A stretch of DNA of 64,000 bases from Coprinellus micaceus (Eukaryota > Basidiomycota > Agaricomycetes > Agaricales > Psathyrellaceae). Position 1 is the stretch's first letter, and each line of letters opens with the position of its first letter. The stretch covers positions 744,001 through 808,000 of the forward strand of contig OX596342.1 of NCBI GenBank assembly GCA_951394405.1, given 5' to 3'. Positions 54,658 through 64,000 of this stretch are shown piece by piece. Below the pieces are notes generated by a model. The model was given only the letters and a program-made list of their open reading frames with translations. It was not told the origin of the DNA and ran no database searches. Both the position numbers and the translations under genes were made by a program.

Positions 54658-55816
54658 TTAGTTCGCACCAGCGTAGTATTCGTCATCATGACCCTTATAC
54701 TTCCCCGCGCCCGTCTTCCCTGTGCTATGCTTGCCCACCAGCCGCTTGTGCTCCTTTTGGAGACGAGAAAGTAGGATCCACTGGTACAGGACGATCATGA
54801 GGAAGTTGAAGAGAGTAACCCCACCAACGACGCTCAGAATGACGATGGAGAGTGTGTCCAGCTCGCCCTGGTTAATGACGAAGATGCTGACCAGGGTCGA
54901 GACGAGACCCGCAAGCGCATTGGTGCATCCAGGCCTATTGGAAGACGTTAGGATTATGGCGAATAGCGAAGTGGTGATAGGCTTACAAGAAGATGTTCCG
55001 AACGAGCCAGATATAGTTTCCTCGCCATCGAATCCACATAATAACCATCCCTATCAAGCCAACTGCAGACACCGCTCCCGCAACGGCAACCCTAGAGCAG
55101 GCGTAGGTAAGAGATATGGAACTCCATTCAAAAGGGGAATGGGGTACGTACAGGGGTACATGTTCGATCACAAGATTGAGCGCTTTCTTCAAATCCTCGT
55201 CCTGAACCTTGTCCTTGACAAGGTCCGGAATCGTCTTCTTAATCGTCCCTGGAAGGACGACGAACCCTGCCAACAAAAGCCAACAAAACGAAAACGCCAG
55301 CATATCGTTAATATAGTGAATATGGTCGAGCGCCAGTAGCATGTTCACATAGGGCGTCTGCGCCTCGGCCACCGTCATGGCAGATGATGTTGAGAACATG
55401 GATCGATTATCGCTGAAGGTGCCCTTGCGTCCGAGAATGGTGCGGGGAGTCCGCTCTTCGTAGTTCACAGCTGCAGCATTGTCATGGTCTGCAGCATCTT
55501 CAGCGCCCTCGACGATAGGCTCGGGCATCGCCCTGGAGTCTCGATCGCTGACAGCGCCAATGTTGGAGAATGCGATAGAGGATTCCCTGCGTACTACATT
55601 GAGTGGTCGTGTGCTGGTGTGCAGGACTTCTGAGGGGCTCTGGGGAGCACTGGGAGTGATGCCGTCGGGGTTCGGTGCCGCCGTGATTGCATTTGAGCCG
55701 TCCGAAGGCGCGGCAGTGGGCGAACGGCCTTCATTCGCCTGTTCTGCGTTCTGTGCGTTCGCTGGCGCGCTGCCGCCGATAACAGGATCGGGGAAGGAGG
55801 GAGCAGCTGCCGACAT
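54658..55816 (-). CDS. Four-pass membrane protein, fungal, function unknown (348 aa)
   Basis: Exons 55816-55152, 55091-54987 and 54934-54658 join in frame (introns 60 and 52 nt). The first 150 residues are disordered, rich in Ala, Pro and Ser. Hydrophobic segments: DMLAFSFCWLLLAGFVVLP, VAVAGAVSAVGLIGMVIMW, LAGLVSTLVSIFVI and LSIVILSVVGGVTLFNFLMI, hence probably four membrane passes. A charged C-terminus follows, with LQKEHKRLVGKHSTGKTGAG and a tail DDEYYAGAN. PYVNMLLALDHIHYINDMLA precedes the first pass. I recall similar proteins across filamentous fungi without a named function. Single copy, intact. No signal peptide. Confidence 0.78.
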
Positions 55817-56292
55817 TGCTGTATCTGACCGCTGGGGGAAGGTAGAAATAATAGGTAGAAGGGGATGCTGGACTTGGGTGTTTGAGTTCCTGTGGGAGAT
55901 GTGACCCTCACTTTATATACATATAACATGTGTCTACTTGGGGGGTCGGAGAACCGGAAAGGTATCTGTAGAAACAGGTTCATTCGGAGGCCGACAGGCA
56001 TTACACGAGGAAGATCAGAAGGGGATCGCATTACACTGGCATGGATCGCAATCCCAGTGCGGTTATTAGCCCGAGATGCAAGATCTTATCTTATCTCTCA
56101 AGACTCGATCACGGCAAATCTACCGTCGCACTCCGTATTTACTCCGTTTCCCTTATGCTTAAACTTGACTCAAACATACTTGAACACTTGAATAAAGCAT
56201 CCAAAGTCAATGTTGACGGGTTGACAGTATGTGAAGAAAAGGAGGCAGGTTGAAGGCGGGAACGTTCCATCAATTCACCTTGCCGTCGATCC
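55817..56292. other. Intergenic (divergent promoter region)
   Basis: Shared upstream region of the minus-strand membrane-protein gene and the plus-strand F-box-like gene. No AAGCGCCC element seen. Confidence 0.4.
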
Positions 56293-57685
56293 ATGACCAT
56301 GCAATCGGAGCCACCCCCCTCAGAAAGCTCGAGTTCTCTCGCATTCCGTCTTCCACAAGAGTTAATCGACTTTTTGATCGACCTTGTATGGGACGACCAC
56401 AAGGCCCTTAAGGCTCTCAGCCTGACCTCAGCGGCGTGGTACCCCCAGACGAGGGTTCACCTCTTCTACAGGATATTCTTGGGAGGGAGCCAGGATCCAT
56501 TTATCGACAAGGCTCGCTGCAAAAAAACTGTATCAAGTACTCGAACACCGCCCACAGTTGCGCCGACTGGTCAGCCATTTCAATCTCGAGGGCGGTCAAG
56601 GGACTCACTGGGTCTACTCATGCCCCAACATCGCCAATATCTTGCCTCTTCTCACATCCCTTACCTATATCAATCTAAGCGACATGGACTGGGCTCGATG
56701 CTCACCCTGTCTTCAAATCGAACTCTACAATTCAATGGCTCTACCGACGGTCTCAGGGCTGTCGCTGAGCAACATCGTAAACATTGACATCCTTCCTCTA
56801 GCACAGTACCACCACATCAGACGCCTGGTGCTACAACTTGTGCGCCCTTCCACAGCAACTTCGGTCATCCAAGGCGGCATGTGCTTTCCTCTGCCAAACA
56901 ACTATACACTATTCAATTCGAGGCCTGCGCCCCTCGCCAGAAGGGCTTCGACTTCTGCACTTGTCATCGCGCAATGTCCGGAGGCACTGTTGACGCTACT
57001 GGTGTGCGAAAGTGCAAGGGAAAGCAATCCTGCACTCCCTTTTCTCCAGCCGTCGGCGGTTAGCCTGGGTACTGCGGAGTTCGATCGGGTAATGCGGAAG
57101 GGCTGGCGTTTGCTGGCGGAGGAGTGCGCCCCATTTATCACATCGTTCACGCTCCACCAGAATGAGCCGATCCAGGTCCTCGAGCAAGGAACGGCCTTGT
57201 CACCCCTTCCCCGTCTGACGCTCCCTCTCCGCCATTCCCCCCGACTCCAACACGTTTATCTCATCTTCACCTACCGTCACTTATTCAGGGAAGACCAATG
57301 CGTCTTTCGCCACCTCATTCGCGGGCTTCGAGCAATTCAAAAGGCTCGATCGACTAGAAGCCCTTCTGCCATTTCTCATCTCGTGTTTACAATCAGCTTC
57401 AACGTACCCAGCTCGGAGTTCCCATTGGCGATGGAAAAGTTCGCGGGCCATTGGGGATGGCGGGCACTGGATGACGTTCTGTCAGACTCTCCATTCACGA
57501 AGCTCAAACGAGTGGTTGTGGCATTAATATTCCAGGAGGGCCTGAGGCATGAGCACCATTCAAGTCGGGAGAGGGCACAAAAGGCTTTCCTAACGGCAAT
57601 GGCGAAACTCGACAGGAGAAAGGTGCTGAATGTCTTCTGCACGGCCAACCCTCATCCGCACAGGGTCCATGAAGGGAGGCTGTAA
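56293..57685 (+). CDS. F-box-like protein with homopolymer frame break
   Basis: ATG at 56293 gives MTMQSEPPPSESS, then the F-box-like FRLPQELIDFLIDLVWDDHK and WYPQTRVHLFYRIFLGG. At a run of seven A (56521-56527) the frame slips: KARCKK is followed by unrelated residues, while the next frame reads LYQVLEHRPQLRRLVSHFNL and stays open to TAA at 57685. Six A would join the parts exactly. The remainder carries LTSLTYINLSDMDW, LSLSNIVNIDILPL, PRLQHVYLIFTYRHLF and RRKVLNVFCTANP, with LRR-like periodicity. A homopolymer miscall is the simplest explanation; a real null allele is the alternative. Distant member of the F-box families in this window. Confidence 0.68.
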
Positions 57686-58265
57686 GGTGACGGTGGTCGT
57701 TGGGTGATTTCTTGTCGCAAAAAGGACATCTTACATGAATTTAAAGGGTCTTCGCCCGATAGAAGATGTGGCCCCCCTCTCTGAATAAAGTACGAGTCCC
57801 CTCCGTCCTCCTTGAAAGCGGCGTCCACCAAACCGCTCAAGGCTCAGGTCCCGAACACCTTAGCCTACTTATTCCCAAGATTCAGAGCTCGGATTAGACC
57901 CTAGTTTCAACGTTGTTTACCACCAGTCGCCACGTCCTCGCTTCCAAGGTAAACGCACATACCGGAGATGCTTGATATATGGATACATACTTTCCAGCTC
58001 TTGGGATGGGTCGCCGTCGGTATGTCGGGAACTACTCATTCTCCCAATGGCACAATACAGCGCGTGATATGTGTATGGAAGCTTGCGATTTGCTCCCGAC
58101 AGAATTATTTGAGGCTGATGAATTCCCTCGGTTTCGAGGTTTGAGATACTAGCATAATAGATATTAGGTATATGACCGCGAGAACATACAGAGGGCTGCA
58201 ACAGTGTAGCGAAAGCGGGAAACGTAATTACTCCATCCGAAGCCAAAGCCAATACGAAATCTCAT
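57686..58265. other. Intergenic between convergent genes
   Basis: 3' flanks of the F-box-like gene and of the BEACH gene. A 111-residue minus frame just after the BEACH stop (58252-57917) has no protein character that I can support. Confidence 0.4.
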
Positions 58266-61200
58266 CTAGTCAGGCAAAGTCCAGACAAATGACTTCCCCG
58301 TCTCTTCACCATGATACAACGTTTCCCCCGAGAACCTCAACGCCGTGATCCCCACCGGCCTCCCATTCCTCGCCGGCTTCGCCTTCATCGTTCGAATCAC
58401 CAAGAACTCCCACTGTGCCTTCTCCCCAACCGGAGTCCCATCAGCGGTCCAGGTTCTCAGGGTGATAGTGCCGTCGGGACCCCCGGTGGCCAGAACACCC
58501 AAGTGCGAGTAATCTCGCTCATGGAATGCCAGGGAGGTGATACTAGGAACAAGGGGCGAGAAGGATGGTGTGGTGGTGAGGTCTAAGGTAGTGATGAGCC
58601 TTCCGTTGACGGTGTGCAAGCATAGTTTGAGGCGGGAACATGTAGCAATATACCCCTGCCGATGCTCGTGAGTTCTTATATTCTACGAAACGAGATGTGA
58701 CCGTACCGTAGACTCATTGACAGCAACCAGATTAACTGCCATATTCTCGTCCACATCCCCATCCTCCCTCCCATGCCAGATCGACCTAACATACGTGCCC
58801 CTATTCAAATCCCACAATGCCGCGCTGCCATCCTTGGAGCCACTCACGGCAAGACTCCACGTCCTCGATGCTGTCACGCACACGACCTCGTTCGTATGAA
58901 TGCGCATGATGTGCGAGAGCGTCAGCCTCAAGTCACTGGCTGTCTGCGTTCGGAGAATCTTCCAGAGCCGGACAGTGTAGTCTGCGGAACCAGTGACGAG
59001 GTTATGGGCATCGGCGAAGGCAGCACAGGATGTGTAGGTGCTCTCAATAACTTGGACAATTTTGTTGTCGGCTAAGACACGGAGCTCAGAGCTTGCACCA
59101 CCCCACGATACCTGCTCGTATGGGTGGAGAGGAATGGTCAGAATGTTCTCCTGGCATGGGACGAGCTTGTCCCCGTATGCATCAGGTACAAATTGGCGGA
59201 TAGGCTGATCTGAACCAAGGTCTTGACAACAGGATCAGTAAACAGATAGGACATCGGATGAGGCCAACTAACCCTTGTAGCAACGCTCGTTCTGGGTGAG
59301 AAGGTGCGGATCCTCTTCGATCCCGTGTAGCGTTCCGAGGGGGAGTGTTGAAAGTCCATGGTTGAGGCGTTCAGGATGGGCGTCTCGAAAGAGCTTCTTG
59401 GGAGTTTGACCGACTGAGGGGAACGTCGGCACACACACAATGGGACTATAGAGATGCACTCACAGTTGTGAATGATCCCCACAGTAGCTTCCCTCTCCAG
59501 GTCGTCCTTGATCTTATCGAGGTCTACGATATCGTTCCATAAGCAGCGGACTTCAGAGGAGGGCCGCGGAACCTTACCTATAGAGCCCTCGTACGACAAT
59601 GGATGGAACACGTTCAACGACGCGACATCGCGTTGCTTGTATCCCCAGATGAGGTCGATCCACTGCGGCAGGTGTTCACTGACATAGTCGCTCTCGAGCG
59701 CCCTTCGGTTCATGACGATGAAGAGCAAAGGGTCGTCTCGAGCCCAAGGTGGCAGATTCACGTCATTGATATGCTCGCCTGTTGACTGCAAGACACCGAA
59801 GTTGAGGTTCTGGTAGTTCTCCAAGAACCTAGGAGACCGTGGTCAGGGTAATGAAGGGGGCAGGGCTTAATGGGAACCTACTCGGGGCATGTGAAGAACT
59901 CAGGAATCAACTCTCGAACGTCCCCTCTAGGATCTTCCGCAGCAGAAAAGTAGGCGCGCCCCATATTGCTAGACGACACCTTTAGATCTGGAGAATCGTC
60001 GAGCCGGTCGAGCTCTCACCTGAATAACCGATCTGGTAAATCCCAGTCGCCTCCTTGCAAGGTCTTGAACATATGCGTGAACGGAGCGAGCCTGATGAGG
60101 AAGTGACAGACGATCATCGACGAACTGAAGTGGGTACCGTAATGGAACGGCTCCTCCGCGACGCTCTGCAGGTTTGAGTACCGTGTTTCGGCAGCGTCGC
60201 GTCGAGTAGAAGCCAGGGCTCCCATAGGTTTGGTAAGGCTAGGCACCGATGTCAGTGATTGAAGTGAGCAGAGGCAGCTATAAACATACTCTCGGAAAGT
60301 TTCTGGGGCATTAAGGTTGAGGGTGTTGGAGGTATAATCCGCGATAACCCATGCTAAAGTAAAGGTAAGAACATGCATCCCTGCGGTGACAAACGACCTA
60401 CGGAAGACCGGGTATTGGGTTGCGTCACTAGGGGTCCGGCCAGATGTTTGGTTCAGGATACTAAGGTACGTGAACTACAGAGGCCGTCAGACGGAAGCTC
60501 AACAAAGAAGCGACGAGAACACGCACATTGCTGATCTCCCGTGCTTGCCATCGCCTCGTCGCGGAGGAGAGCTCATCAGACCTGAAGTTAGAAAGGACAC
60601 GAGAACCCATTCTACTGAAAAGTGGTGTCCTGGGCAGAGTTGAGGTCAATGACGGGTCCACGCTATTCTTCTCGATGATGTTCGTGAATCGCCGCTCTGT
60701 CTCCGACCGCTTTTTCTTGTCGAGGAACACCACCAGCAGGCTCCGACTATCCTTGAAGTACACCTCGAGGCTGAAGGGGTACTCATCAGCATTGCCCTAG
60801 TAAACTGTGGGGCTAACCTACGCCACATCGCGGAAGAGGAACTTCTTGTCGCTGCAGGAGGAGATCTGAGCGTGGGACCATCTTTGAGCTCTCTGAGGCC
60901 CGTCTAGCTCGACTATGCTTCCCGGGATGAAGAGCAGCCGCTTAGGCGCGTCGTGGGCGTCGATGACTTCTCCATCATCATTCTCCACCACGCCATCTAG
61001 CATATATATGTGTGTCCTTCCGATAATGAGGAGTCCAGCTGTCACACAAGAGAGATGTCAGTGGGGCAGACGGGAAAGGCCACCAGGTACGTACGCGAAG
61101 AGTCCACTCCCGCGATTCGTGCCACGGTTGCTACGGCCTCGATCACATCTCCTGGTTCAAGCTCATGACGAACCCTCCGCAGCTTGTCGTCGACGACATC

Positions 61201-64000
61201 TTCCACCAGTTGCTTGTCTGAAGGCAATGTAAGGGTTCCAGCTCGATGGGGACGGGATGCAATGCAATGCAATGCTCACCTTCGATCTCGGTGGAGGAAA
61301 TCTCGTAGGTGTCGGCCCAAGGTGGTACCTCAGGCTGATTCACGGAAAGGGTATCAGCTTCGGGTGCTTGGACGTCACGCACGAGCTCGCTCAGGGCATC
61401 AACGCGTGAATGCGTGGGCTTTTCGTCCTGTGGTTCCAGCTTCATTCTAAACAGCCAATGAGGAGGGGTGCTTTTCGACCAACAACCATGTCTACGAACC
61501 GTATCCGGTGTGGGCCTTCAGTCTCGTCCAATCTCCACACCCGCGGAGCATTGTCTGGCCAGAGTCCCCGTTCAGAGGTAAGAAGATTGTTCCAATCATT
61601 CAACCGCGAGATTTGCCTTCGGTGCTCCCGACTACACGATGGAGCGTCAGGTAAGGCGCGTCGCGATATCACTAGCGAGGACCTACATATCCAGGATGGT
61701 CTTGCGTAGCCTCTTCCTTTCAGATACCTGGATCGTCTTCCTCCACTCTGACATTCGCGCCATGGTCTTGATCACAGTCCGCTCTCCGACTTGCATGCTA
61801 AATCGCGATGACGCGAGGCGCTGGCGAACGGACCGGGTATCGGCGGCCAATGTGGAGTCAATCGTCGGGGCCCCATTCGTCAGGTGGATGAGGAGATCAG
61901 CTTCCCCAGCAATATCGAGGATCTGAAGTGTGCTTAGTGACCTTTCCGAGGGATGAGGTCCAAGCAACTGACCTCGCGTCTCTGTGGTCCAGAGACCGCA
62001 TTGTCCAATGCAATGAAGATCCCCAAGTTCGACACTTTATCCAGGATCGCCCTCGTCCTTTCGTTCAAGCCATCAGATTGGACCTTGTCGGTGGACTTGA
62101 GCTTGTTGAGGAACTGCTTGAAACCTTCGACGAAGATCTGTGTTGCCTGTTGCGAGCGGAAGATCTCTCGGAATGTTGAGCTCGAGCCGTGAAGGATCAG
62201 CATAGTCTCCAGCATGGCCTCAACCGTCGTTTCCATGTCCCACGTCAAACGTGCCTCGTCTGTAAATAGGATGGTTGGGTACCGTTCGCGGCGCTTCTAG
62301 AAGCAGATAAGCTCACCTGCTTCGGCATCTGAGAGGCTTGCCCTCCCCGAGACGATACCCAAACAATACTGCAACGCCGACAAGATTGTGGGCATGATCC
62401 CTGTACAAACCACGACGCTCTCTTCGACGCTTCTGGGACCGTCGAACCTTCCCAGCAAGATATCGAACGCCTTCTCATTGACCTGGCAGCTCCATGCTGA
62501 CGGGGCGATCGTCTTCATCACACTCCAGCCGCTAATCAGTTCAAACTTGCGACTGAAGGATGATGTGTACTGCAAGCAGACGTTGACCAGGCGTAGGATG
62601 TGGAATGCGACAGTGGGAGAAGGGCGATCTCCGAGGAGGAGAAGGATAATCCGGGTGATTGGAAGAGCTGTGATGAACTTGGCATAGAGGTGTTGATGAG
62701 AGAGGAGGGAAACAAGGACAGATAGAACGCGCTCGGCTTTCTCTTGAGGGTGTCGCACCTCAAATCGGGACACGACCGAATACGGGGAGGCAGCACCAGA
62801 GCCAGGCCCTAGACCCAGTGGTCAGGTCAAAGGCAACGCCTCGGGCTAAATAAATCACGAACCTTCGTGCAAATTTGCGGCGATATAGGAAACCAATGGC
62901 TTGATGGTATCCTCTTTCGAGAACACCATCTCGGAGCACACACGGAGCACCTCCATAAAGTTTAGCACAAGGTCACCATTGTACCAGTCAGCCTGAAACG
63001 CGAACAGTATCTTACGAACAACGCCCATCTTCGACAAGCGTTGCTTCGCATTGAAGGTTTTGTAGCGACTGGTTTGCAGCAGAGTGACGAAGTGTTCGAG
63101 ATAGACTTGCTGGATCTCTTGCTTGGCCCTGGACCACAGGTCAAAGTCCAAGGCGATAACACGATACCCCACAACGTTCACGATTGTTGAATGCCTGTTA
63201 TGATGGAGGGTTTAGGTGAGTTGAACTTCAACGGTGTAACACGTACTCAGGGGAGCCGAAGTTCACTCCAAGGAATTCGAAGAGGGTTTCAAAGGCCGTG
63301 AGGTTAATAATCGGGGCTTTCGAACGTAACATCTCCGCCAAGATTTCGTACCCGCCTGCCATAAAGGGTGAGCGTTGCGGGTTACAAAAGAAAGAAACCG
63401 AACATACGCAACCTCTCCATATCCTCAGAATTCTGCCAACTATTCTTCAGCCCGTCCACCAAGATACCCAGGGACCTAGACAATTCGTGAGGGGTCTTGG
63501 CCAGCTGGACTAGCTTCAAACCGACCGCCGCGCCCCCTATCTTCCACAATGCACTATCCAGGCACGCAGCCTTGATCACGAACACGTCTCCTTGTGCTTC
63601 GAGCTCGCCGGATTTCCACCCATCCAGTTCTATTGCGAGACTGTTGAAGGAACCCTTGGATGCCCGTCGTGTGTGCTGCTGTTGAGCTTTCACCCTCAAT
63701 TGTCCGCGGATAGGGATAGGGGTAGGTACACCGCCATCGTCGCAGTCTTCAGCTGCGAACGAAAAGACAAGATGGGACTCCGCAATCCCCACACCGTTCT
63801 TGACGACCTTCATCATCCCCGACTGAATAATCGACTGCTTGTTGGCAGGAACATAGGTTTGGCTGTTAGCCTGGTTGTACGTTCCGGGCGCAGGAGGGGC
63901 CAAAGCTTCCAACGCTGCCGCAATTGACATGGGCTGACCTGAGGAAGCGGTTGGTGATACAGCTGAGGGCGACAAAGGATTGGCGTAGTTCTTCGAGCTG
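58266..64000 (-). CDS. BEACH-WD40 protein (Bph1/LYST/neurobeachin class), C-terminal part
   Basis: Runs from beyond 64000 to TAG at 58266 in about 20 exons with 50-60 nt introns. Exons I could phase: up to 63408, 63355-63247, 63194-62863, 62808-62317, 62259-61973, 61922-61688, 61631-61500, 61446-61280, 61217-61095, and from 61038. Domains in order: a LamG-like region ([20 protein letters not shown]), alpha-solenoid, PH-like domain ([37 protein letters not shown]), the BEACH core (LGALAS-like [73 protein letters not shown]), and WD repeats ([28 protein letters not shown]). BEACH proteins scaffold vesicle trafficking and membrane turnover. The PH-to-BEACH exon joint near 60782-60825 is ambiguous; a 47-nt intron fits. 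No stop codon or break otherwise. Single-copy housekeeping gene. Confidence 0.88.

Noticed and set aside
54402..54800. Several short frames beside the U2 gene
   Set aside because: They overlap the snRNA promoter and the 3' end of a well-supported gene on the other strand.
1..64000. Transposons, CRISPR arrays, rRNA or bacterial-type operons
   Set aside because: No transposase or reverse transcriptase motifs, terminal inverted repeats with target-site duplications, or regularly spaced direct repeats were seen; the large inverted repeat has ordinary genes in its arms.

Overview
The window looks like nuclear DNA of a filamentous basidiomycete, most likely an Agaricomycete. Genes are GC-rich and cut by many 50-70 nt GT-AG introns. 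Protein families include NACHT NTPases, F-box/LRR-like proteins in expanded families, Kex2-processed secreted proteins, a Pil1 eisosome protein and a BEACH-WD40 giant. A spliceosomal U2 snRNA gene with its Sm site and TATA box confirms a eukaryotic nuclear origin. I joined exons by eye; wherever the sums came out in frame from start to stop I give exon coordinates.

Layout. 1-4982: two head-to-tail copies of a multi-pass membrane protein, the first cut by the window edge. 5709-7989 (-): a NACHT NTPase with an apparent frameshift. 9552-20414: three paralogues (two +, one -) of a secreted, lysine-rich, Kex2-processed protein, plus orphan 3' exons of a fourth. Among them sit an unknown protein (15099-16058), an acidic low-complexity protein (16355-17529, -) and an F-box protein (17653-18737, -). 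21401-27616 (-): three more F-box-like genes, two with frame breaks. 28640-31110: a degraded Tmt1/Crg1-type methyltransferase and a duplicated fragment. 31111-45619: a spacer of apparently single-copy genes (a 1642-aa low-complexity protein, a 187-aa protein, a secreted Cys-rich protein and a Pil1-domain protein). 45620-52215: a mirror image of the left side, with an intact methyltransferase, the same fragment and two F-box genes. 52324-53017: a small secreted double-psi beta-barrel protein. 54058-54244 (-): U2 snRNA. 54658-55816 (-): a membrane protein. 56293-57685: another F-box-like gene with a homopolymer frame break. 58266-64000 (-): the C-terminal part of a BEACH-WD40 protein running off the window.

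The window therefore alternates conserved single-copy genes, all intact, with fast-duplicating accessory families, several of which carry frameshifts or a stop codon. The most novel material is the Kex2-processed polycationic protein family with its shared core promoter, the inverted duplication that encloses a block of housekeeping genes, and an over-represented AAGCGCCC element about 100-190 bp upstream of several accessory genes.
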